Positions 30,676 to 39,964 of a DNA stretch of 64,000 bases are shown in pieces. Origin of the DNA: Acidimicrobiales bacterium (GTDB taxonomy: Bacteria > Actinomycetota > Acidimicrobiia > Acidimicrobiales > Poriferisodalaceae); contig JAWKIQ010000002.1 of the NCBI GenBank assembly GCA_041394185.1, positions 806,001 through 870,000 on the forward strand. The letters are read 5' to 3'. The number at the start of each line of letters is the position of its first letter. The first letter of the stretch is position 1. The notes beneath the pieces were generated by a model that was not told the DNA's origin, ran no database searches, and was given only the letters and a program-made list of their open reading frames with translations. The position numbers and the translations under genes are program-made.

Positions 30676-31629
30676 CTAGGCGTTGTCGAGATGCTCGCGC
30701 GGCGACCAGTCGGTCACCTCTGCAAGCGCCTCTATTGCCTCGCGCTCTTTCTTGGTGAGCTTCTGGGGAACGACTACCTCGACGGTCACCAGCAGGTCTC
30801 CTGTGCCCTTAGAAGTTGCCACACCCCGACCTTTGACGCGGAATGTCTTGCCCGAACGTGTGCCCGGAGGAACCTTCAACGTGACGGTCGAGTTGTCGAA
30901 CGTCGGCACTTTCACAGATGCGCCCAACGCGGCCTCGGGGAACGAGATGGGCACCGTGATGGTGAGATCGCGTCCCGAGCGGCCGAAGATCTCGTGCGGC
31001 TGAACGTCGATGACGACATAGAGATCGCCAGGTTCGCCTCCGCCTCGACCCGGGCCGCCCTTTCCCTTGAGACGAATGCGCTGGCCGTCGTCGACGCCGG
31101 GCGGTATGCGCACCTTCACCTCACGAGTGCGACGCTCGATGCCGGTCGCCGTAGGAACGTCCGTACTGAGATGCACGGTCGTGGTGACGCCGTTGACGGC
31201 TTCGTTGAAGCCCAGATGCAGGCGAGCCTCCTGATCGACACCGCGGATGCCCGCGCTGCGCGCTCCGGGGCCACCCCGCCTACCGAACAGCCCGCCGAAG
31301 ATGTCGCCGAGACCGCCCACGTCTGACATGTCGTCGAAGCGCACCTGGAAGCCACCGGGGGCGCCGGTGAACGGACCGCCCGAGAAACCCGCCGCGCCGG
31401 GGCCGATGCGCCTGGCCTCGTCGTATTCCTTTCGGGTCTCGGCATCGCCGACGACGTCGTAGGCAGCGGAGATCTCTTTGAACTTCTCGTCGTCGCCACC
31501 CGTGGCATCGGGGTGATACTCGCGGGCGAGCTTGCGATATGCCTTGGTGATCTCCTTGGCGGTTGCGTCCGGCTTCACGCCAAGGGTCGCGTAATAGTCC
31601 TTGTCGAACCACTCACGTTGCACCGCCAC
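30676..31629 (-). CDS. dnaJ: DnaJ co-chaperone without zinc-finger domain
   Basis: DnaK co-chaperone of 317 residues. J domain 10-75 with HPD at 39-41, Gly/Phe-rich linker about 78-125, and C-terminal substrate domains I and II (VKVRIPPGVDDGQRIRLKGKG, shown in part, and TFRVKGRGVA). The four CxxCxGxG motifs expected in a DnaJ encoded in the dnaK operon are absent: ATGIERRTREVKVRI joins the two halves directly. It therefore looks like a class B (CbpA/DJLB) J-protein standing in the DnaJ1 position. Confidence 0.92.
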   Translation of the reverse strand: MAVQREWFDKDYYATLGVKPDATAKEITKAYRKLAREYHPDATGGDDEKFKEISAAYDVVGDAETRKEYDEARRIGPGAAGFSGGPFTGAPGGFQVRFDDMSDVGGLGDIFGGLFGRRGGPGARSAGIRGVDQEARLHLGFNEAVNGVTTTVHLSTDVPTATGIERRTREVKVRIPPGVDDGQRIRLKGKGGPGRGGGEPGDLYVVIDVQPHEIFGRSGRDLTITVPISFPEAALGASVKVPTFDNSTVTLKVPPGTRSGKTFRVKGRGVATSKGTGDLLVTVEVVVPQKLTKKEREAIEALAEVTDWSPREHLDNA

Positions 31630-31686
31630 GGGTCACCTCCTCTCAGGCGGACGGTTCGTTGTTGATGTAGGTCGGATCGACAGAGC

Positions 31687-32232
31687 TCAGCCCTGGACCT
31701 TGACCATCGCTGCTCTGAGGACCCGCCCCTGGAAGGTGTATCCGGGCCTGAACTCTTCGGCCACGACCGGGTCGCCGTCGCCGGCCTCGTGCATGACGGC
31801 CTCGTGCACGTTTGGATCGAACACTTGACCCTCGGCGGCGACGCGCTGGAGCCCCTCGCGTTCGAGCACGCTGTGCAGTTGGCTGCGGATGGCGGTGATC
31901 GCCTCTTCGCCTTGGGCCACAGCCGAGTCGCATGCGTCGAGAACGGGCAGCAAGGCCTCGGCCAGGCGTTGGGCCCCCGCAGCCGCTCGCTCGGCAGCCT
32001 CGGCCGTGCTGCGACGCCGGAAGTTGTCGAACTCGGCCTGGATGCGCTGGGCGGTCTGCAGGTATTCGTCGCGTTGAGCCGTCACCTGCTCGAGGCTCGA
32101 GATCAAATCCTCGACAGTGATGTCGTCGACCTCGGTCGGGGCGGCTTCTTCGGCTGCCCCGACCGGATCGGGCGCGACCTCGGACCGGACACCATCGTCG
32201 ACGTCGGGTTCGTTGGTCGGGTCGTTGCTCAC
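31687..32232 (-). CDS. grpE: Nucleotide exchange factor GrpE
   Basis: DnaK nucleotide exchange factor of 181 residues. Acidic N-terminus, long helix [20 protein letters not shown], then the beta domain with [13 protein letters not shown] and [16 protein letters not shown]. The GTG start overlaps the dnaK stop by four bases (GTGA), so the two are coupled. Confidence 0.95.
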   Translation of the reverse strand: MSNDPTNEPDVDDGVRSEVAPDPVGAAEEAAPTEVDDITVEDLISSLEQVTAQRDEYLQTAQRIQAEFDNFRRRSTAEAAERAAAGAQRLAEALLPVLDACDSAVAQGEEAITAIRSQLHSVLEREGLQRVAAEGQVFDPNVHEAVMHEAGDGDPVVAEEFRPGYTFQGRVLRAAMVKVQG

Positions 32233-34055
32233 TGGTCGTCTTCCACGATCTCGGCGTCGACGACGTCGTCATCGGACGAAGAGCCACCAGATGAAGACTC
32301 GGTGCTCTCGGCCTGCTGGGCAGCGTTCTCGTAGACCTTCTGGAAGAAGGCCTGGCTGACCTGGCCGAGGGCGTCGGTCTTTTGCTTGATCTGGTCGATG
32401 TCTTCACCTTCGAGGGCGGCCTTGAGTTCGCTCAAGGCAGCCTCGACCGGCTGGCGGTCGGCCTCGGGCATCGACTCGCCGTGGTCGCGCAGGGCCTTTT
32501 CGGTCGAGTAGACGAGGGCGTCGCCGTTGTTACGGACCTCGGCCTGCTCGCGGCGCTTGCGGTCTTCCTCGGCATGGGCCTCTGCATCCTTGATCATCGA
32601 CTCGATGTCGTCCTTGGACACGGACGACTGCCCGGTGATGGTGATGGACTGCTGGTTTCCGGTGGCGCGATCCTTGGCCGAGACATGGACGATGCCGTTG
32701 GCATCGATGTCGAATGTGACCTCGATCTGGGGCACTCCGCGAGGAGCGGGCGGCAGGTCGACGAGCTGGAACTTGCCCAACGTCTTGTTGTAGCTGGCCA
32801 TCTCGCGCTCGCCCTGCAGCACGTGGATCTCGACCGAGGGCTGCATGTCTTCGGCGGTGGTGAAGGTCTCGGAGCGCTTGGTCGGGATGGTCGTGTTGCG
32901 CTCGATCAGCTTGGTCATGAGACCGCCCTTGGTCTCGATGCCGAGCGACAAGGGGGTGACGTCGAGCAACAAGACGTCTTTGACCTCGCCCTTCAGCACG
33001 CCGGCCTGCACGGCAGCGCCGACGCCGACGACCTCGTCGGGGTTGACGCCCTGATGCGGGTCTTTGCCCGTGAGCTCACGGACGAGGTCCTGAACGGCAG
33101 GCATGCGGGTCGAGCCGCCGACCATGATGACGTGGTCGACGTCGCTCTTCGACAGGCCGGCGTCCTTGATGGCCTGCTCGAAAGGCGACTTGCAGCGGGC
33201 GACGAGGTCGCTGGTCATCTCCTGGAACCGGGCCCTGGTGAGCTCGTAGTCGAGGTGCAGCGGCCCGGCGTCGGTGGCGGTGATGAAAGGCAGGTTGATC
33301 TGGGTGCTCGTCTTGGACGAGAGCTCCTTTTTGGCCTGCTCGGCAGCTTCCTTCAGCCGCTGCTTGGCCATGGCATCGGCGCCGAGATCGACACCGTGCT
33401 CGCCCTTGAACTGCTTGATCAGCCAATCGATGACGGCGTTGTCCCAGTCGTCGCCGCCCAGGTTGGTGTCGCCCGACGTGCTCTTGACCTCGAACACACC
33501 ATCACCGATCTCGAGGACCGACACGTCGAACGTGCCACCGCCGAGGTCGAACACCAGGATGGTCTGATCTTCGTCTTCCTTGTCGAGGCCATAGGCCAAT
33601 GCGGCCGCGGTCGGCTCGTTGATGATGCGAAGCACCTCGAGGCCGGCGATCTGGCCGGCTTCCTTGGTGGCGGTGCGCTGCGAATCGTCGAAGTATGCGG
33701 GAACGGTGATGACGGCCTGGGTGACCGGCTCGCCGAGGTAGGCCTCTGCGTCGCGCTTGAGCTTCTGAAGGACGCGCGCCGAGATCTCAGAGGCGGTGTA
33801 GTTCTTGCCGTCGATGTCGATCTTCCAGTCGGTGCCGATGTGACGCTTGACCGACGAGATGGTGCGAGCGGGGTTGGTGACGGCCTGGCGCTTTGCGACC
33901 TCGCCGACGAGAACCTCGCCGCTCTTGCTGAAGCCAACGACCGACGGGGTGGTACGGGCGCCCTCGGCGTTGGCGATGACGGTGGGTTCGCCACCCTCGA
34001 GGACGGCGACGACGGAGTTGGTTGTACCCAGGTCGATTCCTACGGCCTTGGCCAT
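32229..34055 (-). CDS. dnaK: Molecular chaperone DnaK (Hsp70)
   Basis: Hsp70 of 608 residues: ATPase domain with [27 protein letters not shown] and VGGSTRMP, a linker [16 protein letters not shown], substrate domain, and an acidic lid tail ending DAEIVEDDQ. It is near the actinobacterial norm (about 610-625). First gene of the dnaK-grpE-dnaJ-hspR operon, with a good vegetative promoter about 100 bases upstream. Confidence 0.97.
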   Translation of the reverse strand: MAKAVGIDLGTTNSVVAVLEGGEPTVIANAEGARTTPSVVGFSKSGEVLVGEVAKRQAVTNPARTISSVKRHIGTDWKIDIDGKNYTASEISARVLQKLKRDAEAYLGEPVTQAVITVPAYFDDSQRTATKEAGQIAGLEVLRIINEPTAAALAYGLDKEDEDQTILVFDLGGGTFDVSVLEIGDGVFEVKSTSGDTNLGGDDWDNAVIDWLIKQFKGEHGVDLGADAMAKQRLKEAAEQAKKELSSKTSTQINLPFITATDAGPLHLDYELTRARFQEMTSDLVARCKSPFEQAIKDAGLSKSDVDHVIMVGGSTRMPAVQDLVRELTGKDPHQGVNPDEVVGVGAAVQAGVLKGEVKDVLLLDVTPLSLGIETKGGLMTKLIERNTTIPTKRSETFTTAEDMQPSVEIHVLQGEREMASYNKTLGKFQLVDLPPAPRGVPQIEVTFDIDANGIVHVSAKDRATGNQQSITITGQSSVSKDDIESMIKDAEAHAEEDRKRREQAEVRNNGDALVYSTEKALRDHGESMPEADRQPVEAALSELKAALEGEDIDQIKQKTDALGQVSQAFFQKVYENAAQQAESTESSSGGSSSDDDVVDAEIVEDDQ

Positions 34056-34157
34056 TGTGCGATGTCTCCTGTGGTTGCGAGAACCGGACCGGCGGCCCGG
34101 CTGTTTCGCCAGTGTGGCGGGGAATCACGCGGATTCCGCCTCACACTGACAGGGACA

Positions 34158-34186
34158 ATCATAAAACCTGAGTGTGGTATTTACAA
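34158..34186 (-). promoter_or_regulatory. dnaK promoter
   Basis: Minus-strand -35 TTGTAA (34181-34186), 17-base spacer, -10 TATGAT (34158-34163), 102 bases before the dnaK ATG. The spacer contains ACTCAGG, six of seven bases of the right HAIR half-site, but the left half-site at the required distance fits in only three of seven positions. Confidence 0.6.
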
Positions 34187-34216
34187 CTTGTTTGATTGGT
34201 GGCCGTGGAATCGTCG

Positions 34217-34705
34217 TCAGTGCCTTGGAGCAGCCTCCATCAGGTATCCGCGGTGGCGCACCGTGCGAATCAACAGGCCCCTCGGCTCGACCCGTCGGCG
34301 AAGCCGCAGAATGCGCACGTCGAGTGCGTTGCGTGTGGGCATGCCACCTGGCCATCCGGCGCGGGCCAGTTCGGTACGGCTCGCCACCGCACCCATTCGC
34401 CTGACCAGGTGTTCTGCCAGCCGAGCCTCCACCGGCGGCAGCGGCACCTGATAGCCGTCGTAGCTCAGAACTCCGTCTTCGTCGATGCTGGGCGAGTTGA
34501 TCTGCTCGGCACGCCGAGCCAGGGTTCGCACCCTGGCCTCGATGTCCTCGTCGGTCGCAGGCACGCGAATCCAGTCCTCGAGCGGGTCGGCCACCAGCGG
34601 CGGCGCCGAACCGTTACTGACGATCAGAAGCCTCGGCAGGTTCTCTGCCGAGAGATCCCGGCGGAGCTGATCACCGCCGGGCCAGGGAACTTGTACGACC
34701 TCCAT
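34217..34705 (-). CDS. Orphan winged-helix regulator with receiver-like N-terminus
   Basis: Protein of 162 residues. The C-terminal half (about 85-158) is an OmpR/PhoB-type winged helix (LPPVEARLAEHLVRRMG, then TELARAGWPGG, DVRILRLRRRVEPRG and TVRHRGYLM). The N-terminal half (LPRLLIVSNGSAPPL, then DWIRVPATDEDIEARV) is shaped like a shrunken receiver but has no conserved phospho-Asp or Lys, so phosphorylation is unlikely. A TAGCTT box lies seven bases upstream of the ATG. Located upstream of dnaK and divergent from the cNMP-binding gene; targets unknown. Confidence 0.75.
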   Translation of the reverse strand: MEVVQVPWPGGDQLRRDLSAENLPRLLIVSNGSAPPLVADPLEDWIRVPATDEDIEARVRTLARRAEQINSPSIDEDGVLSYDGYQVPLPPVEARLAEHLVRRMGAVASRTELARAGWPGGMPTRNALDVRILRLRRRVEPRGLLIRTVRHRGYLMEAAPRH

Positions 34706-34808
34706 CGCCGGAAAGCTAAAGAGGGTGTGTGACGTGAGTGTTTCGCGAATATGAACGGCTCTGACGCATTGTTGGGCACGGCCGTCGAGAAATACCTACA
34801 CTGCGCAC

Positions 34809-35231
34809 ATGGGGCGCACTGAACACATCGGATTCCTCTCCGATCTCGATCTCTTTTCCGGTTGCTCGAAGAAGGAGCTCGACCACATCGCACGCGTTGC
34901 CGACGAGGTCGATATGGCGGCTGGTGCCGTCATCGTCGACCAAGGCGACCAGGGAACCGAGACATTCGTGGTCCTGGCCGGCGAGGCGGTGGTCAAGCGC
35001 AATGGCCGCAAGATCGCCACGCTGGGCGCCGGTGACTCGATCGGCGAACTGTCGCTTCTCGATCACGGCCCACGCACCGCGACGGTGGTGGCCGACTCCG
35101 ACGTCAAGCTGCTTCGCATCAAGTCTCGCGACTTCCAGAAGATTCTGAAGGACTCGCCGACGATCGCCATCAAGCTGGCCGGAACGCTCGCCAGCAAGGT
35201 GCGCGATCTCGACCGCAAGATCTTCGGCTGA
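34809..35231 (+). CDS. Cyclic-nucleotide-binding domain protein
   Basis: Stand-alone cNMP-binding (Crp-like) domain of 140 residues with no HTH. The phosphate-binding cassette is recognisable as GDSIGELSLLDHGPRTATVVA, given in pieces: IGELSLLDHG and PRTATVV. TACACT lies six bases before the ATG, which suggests a leaderless mRNA. It is 46 bases ahead of the Fe-S oxidoreductase gene; whether it regulates or partners that protein is unknown. Confidence 0.8.
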   Translation: MGRTEHIGFLSDLDLFSGCSKKELDHIARVADEVDMAAGAVIVDQGDQGTETFVVLAGEAVVKRNGRKIATLGAGDSIGELSLLDHGPRTATVVADSDVKLLRIKSRDFQKILKDSPTIAIKLAGTLASKVRDLDRKIFG

Positions 35232-35277
35232 CAATCCACGTTCGATCGCGGGCCGCGGCTCGGATACGGTTTGCGGC

Positions 35278-37815
35278 GTGAACATTCGCCGCATCAAGCC
35301 ACATCAGCTGGTTCTCGCCTTCGGTGCCGTCATGGCCACGGTCACCGTCTTGTCGGGAATCGCCGCGTCCGTGTTCGAATTCGAAGGGGACTCGCCGATT
35401 CACCGCACGGTGTTCGGCAACATCCCCACGGGGCTGAAGATCGTCTTCTACACGGTCATCCCGGTTCTGCTGGTCTACGGCGCCTGGATGTTCGCCATGC
35501 GCGTCAAGAACTGGGAGCGGGGCCAGCCCGATCGTCGCCAGCTGCGCGCCGACAACGCCCACCGCCGCATCAAGGACTGGCGTGCCGGCGTGCTCATGCA
35601 GACACTGCTGCGCGATCCCGGCGCCGGTCTCATGCACTTGATGCTGTACTACGGCTTCTTCATCCTGCTGGGTGTCACCACCACCCTCGAGATCGACCAC
35701 CAGTTGCCGACCGAGCTCAAGTTCCTCCACGGCGGCGTCTACCAGGGCTTCGCGTTTGTCGGTGACTTCGGCGGCCTCATCTACATGATCGGCGTGGTTT
35801 GGGCCATCATCCGCCGCTACGTCCAGCGCCCCTACCGAATCCGCATCAAGACCAGGCCAGAACACGCTGTGGTGCTCGGCGTGCTGTTCGCCATCGGTGT
35901 CACCGGCTTCCTCGCCGAGATGTTCCGCATCGCCGTAGACGGACGCCCCGATCACGAGAAGTGGTCGTTCATCGGCTATCCACTGTCGGGGTTGGTCGAC
36001 AGCGTCGATGCGGTGGCAGGTTGGCATCAGGCGATGTGGATCCTGCACGTGGTCAGCTTCATGGCGTTCCTGGTGATCCTGCCGATCACGATGCTGCGCC
36101 ACATGTTCACCTCGCCGCTGAACATGTACCTGAAGGACAAGGACCGCCCCAAGGGCGCCATGCGGGCGATGCCCAACCTGATGGAGACCGAGCTCGAGAG
36201 TTTCGGCGCAACCGAGATCGCCGACTTCACCTGGAAGCAGCTGCTCGACACAGACGCATGCACCATGTGTGGGCGCTGCACCTCGGTGTGTCCGGCTCAC
36301 GCCACAGGCAAGCCACTCGATCCGCGCGAGATCGTGTTGAAGACCGGCGAGGTCATGGCCCGCACCGGTTCGCCTGCCGTCACACCCCCGATCGGTGTCG
36401 ACAAGGACATCACGGTCACCGCCGACAGCGTCTTCGAGCGCATCACCACCGATGAGATCTGGTCGTGCACCAGCTGCAAGGCGTGCGACGAGATCTGCCC
36501 GGTCAACATCGAGATCCTCGACAAGATCCTCGACATGCGCCGCTACCTCACCCTGATGGAGTCCGATTTCCCGAGCGAGCTCGGCGGTGCCTTCCGCGGC
36601 ATGGAGAACAACTTCAACCCGTGGAACATCAACAACGCCGAGCGCGGCGACTGGGCCGAATCGCTCGACTTCGTCAACATCATCGACGGCGGCGACCCAT
36701 TCGAGGCCGAGTACCTGTACTGGGTCGGCTGCGCCGGCGCATTCGACGACAAGAACCGCAAGGTGTCGGAAGCCACCGCCAAGCTCCTGCATCGGGCTGG
36801 GGTCGACTTCGCGATCCTGGGTCCATCCGAGATGTGCACCGGCGACTCGGCCCGACGCTCGGGCAACGAGTACCTGTTCCAGATGCTGGCGATGCAGAAC
36901 ATCGAGATGCTCAACGAGATGGGCGTCAAGAAGATCGTCACCCAGTGCCCGCACTGCTTCAACACCCTGAAGAACGAGTACCCCCAGCTCGAGGGGCACT
37001 ACGAGGTCATCCACCACAGCCAGATGCTGAGCGATCTGATCGATTCGGGCCGACTCGATCTGGCGGGCGCCCGCCTCGACGAGCGGGTGGTGTACCACGA
37101 CAGCTGCTACCTGGGCCGCCACAACGACGTCTACAGCGCTCCCCGTAAGGTCATCGGCTCTCTGGCTGGTGTCGAGATCGTCGAGGCACCGCGCAACGGC
37201 ACCAAGGGAATGTGCTGCGGCGCTGGTGGCGCCCGGATGTGGATGGAAGAACACATCGGCGTTTCGGTCAACGAGGCCCGGTCGGCCGAGCTGATGGAGA
37301 CCGGAGCCACCCGCATCGCAACCGCCTGCCCGTTCTGCTACGTGATGATGGACGACGGCACCAAGCTCAACGGCGCCGACGAGAGCCTGAAGGTCGCCGA
37401 CATCTCGATGCACCTGCTGGAGGCCATCGAGAAGTCCGAGGCCGGCGGTGGCGGAAGGGTCGAGACCCCCAGCGAGTTGCTGTACGACACGCCTCTCGCC
37501 GGTGGCGGTGCGCCCGTGGCCACGCTGGTAGCTCCGGCAGAGGTAGTCGAGACGGCCGAGACAGCTGCCGTCGAGGCCGCTGAGGTCGAGGCCGTTGAGA
37601 TCGCGCCAGACGATCTGAAGCGCATCAAGGGCATAGGCCCTGTGCTCGAGGCCTGGCTGCACACGAAGGGCATCGTCACCTTCGAGCAAATCGCAGCACT
37701 GTCCCAGGAAGAGATCGACGCCCTCGAGGAAGAACAAGACTTCCCCGACCGCATCGACCGTGAGAACTGGAAGGGTCAGGCGGCCGACTTCGCCGCCGAG
37801 AAGAACCAGAACTGA
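35278..37815 (+). CDS. Membrane-bound Fe-S oxidoreductase (FadF/EMO-like) with C-terminal HhH
   Basis: Protein of 845 residues. A NarI-like membrane cytochrome domain with five or six hydrophobic segments (1-290) precedes two [4Fe-4S] ferredoxin motifs, CTMCGRCTSVCP (from 328) and CTSCKACDEICP (from 397). Then come two CCG domains (CAGA..., CPHCFNTL, GMCCGAGGARMW, CPFCYVMM). This order fits EtfAB:menaquinone oxidoreductase (EMO/FadF), which passes electrons from fatty-acid oxidation to quinone. A 40-residue Ala/Glu linker leads to an extra helix-hairpin-helix-like domain (DLKRIKGIGPVLEAWLHTKG). GTG start, TACGGT box seven bases upstream. Confidence 0.88.
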   Translation: MNIRRIKPHQLVLAFGAVMATVTVLSGIAASVFEFEGDSPIHRTVFGNIPTGLKIVFYTVIPVLLVYGAWMFAMRVKNWERGQPDRRQLRADNAHRRIKDWRAGVLMQTLLRDPGAGLMHLMLYYGFFILLGVTTTLEIDHQLPTELKFLHGGVYQGFAFVGDFGGLIYMIGVVWAIIRRYVQRPYRIRIKTRPEHAVVLGVLFAIGVTGFLAEMFRIAVDGRPDHEKWSFIGYPLSGLVDSVDAVAGWHQAMWILHVVSFMAFLVILPITMLRHMFTSPLNMYLKDKDRPKGAMRAMPNLMETELESFGATEIADFTWKQLLDTDACTMCGRCTSVCPAHATGKPLDPREIVLKTGEVMARTGSPAVTPPIGVDKDITVTADSVFERITTDEIWSCTSCKACDEICPVNIEILDKILDMRRYLTLMESDFPSELGGAFRGMENNFNPWNINNAERGDWAESLDFVNIIDGGDPFEAEYLYWVGCAGAFDDKNRKVSEATAKLLHRAGVDFAILGPSEMCTGDSARRSGNEYLFQMLAMQNIEMLNEMGVKKIVTQCPHCFNTLKNEYPQLEGHYEVIHHSQMLSDLIDSGRLDLAGARLDERVVYHDSCYLGRHNDVYSAPRKVIGSLAGVEIVEAPRNGTKGMCCGAGGARMWMEEHIGVSVNEARSAELMETGATRIATACPFCYVMMDDGTKLNGADESLKVADISMHLLEAIEKSEAGGGGRVETPSELLYDTPLAGGGAPVATLVAPAEVVETAETAAVEAAEVEAVEIAPDDLKRIKGIGPVLEAWLHTKGIVTFEQIAALSQEEIDALEEEQDFPDRIDRENWKGQAADFAAEKNQN

Positions 37816-37843
37816 CGCTGGCCTCGGCCTACTGAGTGCCAGG

Positions 37844-37888
37844 AAGGGTGACGATCTAGCCGCTCGCTGCGGCCGGGTCGTCACCCTT
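37844..37888. terminator. Inverted repeat, probable terminator between convergent genes
   Basis: Perfect 11-bp arms AAGGGTGACGA and TCGTCACCCTT, followed by TTCCGGTTTT on the plus strand. The right arm lies inside the last codons of the MFS gene at 37856-39070. It should stop the transcript of the Fe-S oxidoreductase. Confidence 0.65.
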
Positions 37889-39070
37889 TCCGGTTTTGCG
37901 GGTCAAGGCGATCGCTGCGGCAACCGCGTACAGCGAGGCGCCGGCCGCCATGGCGGTGCTGGTCGTCGAGACCCAGGCGACCAGGGCCATCGTCGGGCCG
38001 CCCAGCGCCTGACCCAGGGCGTCGGCCTGACCGTGGAACGACAGAATCGTCGCTCGTTCTTGCGATCGGGCTCGACGGTTGACGACGACCGATTCGATCG
38101 GCTCTATGGTCGCCCTCGAGATACGCGAGACGAACTGTCCGGCGGCAGCGATCGCAAACACCGGCCCGAGGGCCAGGGCGAAGGACGCCAGGGCCGTGGT
38201 TGCGTACGCTGCCCCGATCGCGCCCGCCCCTATCTCGCGTCCGCCGAGGCGATTGACCACGCGGCCGAGCACCCACCACGAGCCGAGCTGGGCAAACAGC
38301 AGCAGCGCGCCGATGATCACCACCGGGTCGGCGAACGGCACTCCGATGTCGATCAGTCGCTTGGTGTACAGGCGATCGAGCACCTCAGACCCTGCGCCGC
38401 CGAGGAGCGCGACGAGCATCACCAACCTCACCATCGGGTACGGGCGGACGACATTCCAACCGTTGCGAGCCGTCTGCAGTGCCGACTCCGGCTGGTCTGC
38501 ACCAGCAGGTTTGACCGGCTCGGGCATGACGAAGGCGAGCAGTGCGGCCGTCCCGATCGCGACCAGTCCGGCCAGGCCGATGGCCCAGAACAGGTTGATC
38601 GAGCCGATCGCCGTTCCAACGACGATGCCGACCACGAACCCGAGGCTGCGCCTGCGCGCCTGTTCGACGATCAGCTCATCGATGTCGCGACCCAGCTGGT
38701 CGGTGGCCCAGGCGGTTACCGCTCCGCTCTGGAAGGTGAAGCCCAAACCCCAGATGAACTGGCCAACCAGGAGGATCCAGTAGGTCGTCGACAAGCTGGT
38801 CAGAACACCGAGACCTACAAGCACATAGCCGATGACGGTCGACCATTTGCGGCTGTGCCGATCGGCGACAACGCCGGTGGGCACCTCGAACAGCAGAGCT
38901 GTCGCCTCCAGCACCGACCCCATGATGATGAGCCGGGTGGGTGACAGGCCTGCCTCGGTGACCCATGCGACCGTCGCTGCCACAGCGAAGCACATCATGA
39001 CGAACCCGAAGACGAATCCCAGGTTCAGATAGATGCGCTCTACGCGGCCTGCTAGTTGGTCGTCGTCCAT
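37856..39070 (-). CDS. MFS transporter
   Basis: Membrane transporter of 404 residues with about 12 hydrophobic segments. The MFS loop appears as GVVADRHSRKWSTVIGYVL. The sequence resembles the MFS group often called DHA3/macrolide-efflux-like permeases. Substrate unknown. Convergent to the Fe-S oxidoreductase; dcd follows upstream on the same strand. Confidence 0.85.
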   Translation of the reverse strand: MDDDQLAGRVERIYLNLGFVFGFVMMCFAVAATVAWVTEAGLSPTRLIIMGSVLEATALLFEVPTGVVADRHSRKWSTVIGYVLVGLGVLTSLSTTYWILLVGQFIWGLGFTFQSGAVTAWATDQLGRDIDELIVEQARRRSLGFVVGIVVGTAIGSINLFWAIGLAGLVAIGTAALLAFVMPEPVKPAGADQPESALQTARNGWNVVRPYPMVRLVMLVALLGGAGSEVLDRLYTKRLIDIGVPFADPVVIIGALLLFAQLGSWWVLGRVVNRLGGREIGAGAIGAAYATTALASFALALGPVFAIAAAGQFVSRISRATIEPIESVVVNRRARSQERATILSFHGQADALGQALGGPTMALVAWVSTTSTAMAAGASLYAVAAAIALTRKTGKGDDPAAASG

Positions 39071-39127
39071 GGGACGGTCACGGTAGACCGCCGGACAGTG
39101 GGGCTTCTGATGATTTCGGCTTGTGGG

Positions 39128-39694
39128 TCAGCGCTTGAAGTTCTCGTGGTATCGGCTGGGGGTCGGCCCGCGCTGACCCTTGTACTTCGAGCCGAGGGCG
39201 CTGGAGCCGTACGGGGTGTCGGCCTCGGTGGTCATCTTGATAAAGCTGATCTGGCCGATCTTCATCCCCGGATACAGCGTGATGGGAAGGTTGGCGACGT
39301 TCGACAACTCGAGCGTCAGATATCCATCCCATCCGGCATCGACGAATCCGGCAGTGGTGTGGATCAACAATCCGAGGCGGCCCAGCGAGGACTTGCCTTC
39401 GATACGCCCGACCAGGTCGTTGGGAATGGCCACCCGTTCGAGGGTGGACCCGAGGGCGAACTCGCCGGGATGCAAGATGAAGGCGTCGTCTCCCTCTACG
39501 ACCACCTCTTCGGTGAGGTCGGTCTGGTCTTCCTTGACGTCGATCACACGCTGGGTGTGGTTTCGAAAGACGCGGAAGGTGTCGTCCAGGTGAAGGTCGA
39601 CCGACGAGGGCTGGATGCAGGCTTCGTCGAGTGGTTCGATGACGATGCGGCCGGCGGCGATCTCGTCGCGGATGGTGCGGTCGGAGAGAATCAT
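39128..39694 (-). CDS. dcd: dCTP deaminase
   Basis: Pyrimidine deoxynucleotide enzyme of 188 residues. Motifs: [12 protein letters not shown] start, [55 protein letters not shown] (key part [12 protein letters not shown]) and [12 protein letters not shown]. In related actinobacteria this enzyme also has dUTPase activity, giving dUMP directly from dCTP; that cannot be decided here. The ATG at 39694 is chosen by family alignment. Confidence 0.94.
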   Translation of the reverse strand: MILSDRTIRDEIAAGRIVIEPLDEACIQPSSVDLHLDDTFRVFRNHTQRVIDVKEDQTDLTEEVVVEGDDAFILHPGEFALGSTLERVAIPNDLVGRIEGKSSLGRLGLLIHTTAGFVDAGWDGYLTLELSNVANLPITLYPGMKIGQISFIKMTTEADTPYGSSALGSKYKGQRGPTPSRYHENFKR

Positions 39695-39777
39695 GACCGC
39701 CGCATCGTAGTTTGGCGGCTGGGGCCGCGCCGTCAGCGGCGCTACACTCACCTGGTCGCAGCCGCCGAGGCGGCCCT

Positions 39778-39851
39778 GCGGGTGTAGTTCAATGGTAGAA
39801 CATCAGCTTCCCAAGCTGAGAACGCGGGTTCGATTCCCGTCACCCGCTCCA
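39778..39851 (+). tRNA. tRNA-Gly (CCC)
   Basis: Acceptor GCGGGTG/CACCCGC, D-arm TAGTTCAATGGTAGAA, anticodon stem TCAGC/GCTGA with loop TTCCCAA (anticodon CCC), T-arm GCGGGTTCGATTCCCGT, encoded CCA at 39849-39851. Its 3' half is part of a direct repeat with 43725-43782, making it the integration target of the element that follows. Confidence 0.95.
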
Positions 39852-39873
39852 AGCGAAAGCCCAGGTCAGGGGA
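39817..39873 (+). repeat. Left attachment repeat (attL)
   Basis: Begins in the 3' strand of the anticodon stem of tRNA-Gly and runs 22 bases past its CCA. The first 26 bases are identical to 43725-43750. The remainder matches with one substitution and one indel through GTCAGGGGA. A further 20 or so bases are weakly similar, ending in a shared CGCAGGT. Confidence 0.85.
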
Positions 39874-39964
39874 CCACGATCGGGATTCGCAGGTGGATCA
39901 CACCAGGTTTCGTGCGTATAGCGTGCCTAGAACATCGGACCGTAGTAGGCACGAGAGGTCACAG

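Noticed and set aside
34158..34186. A full HAIR operator at the dnaK promoter
   Set aside because: Only one half-site is near consensus; the other half matches at three of seven positions.
32382..34451. A long plus-strand open frame antisense to dnaK
   Set aside because: Shadow of dnaK caused by codon bias; no domain is recognisable and there is no start signal.
35170..37884. A 904-codon open frame antisense to the Fe-S oxidoreductase gene
   Set aside because: It is the complement shadow of a high-GC coding region; the plus-strand reading has clear Fe-S and membrane motifs and the antisense one has none.
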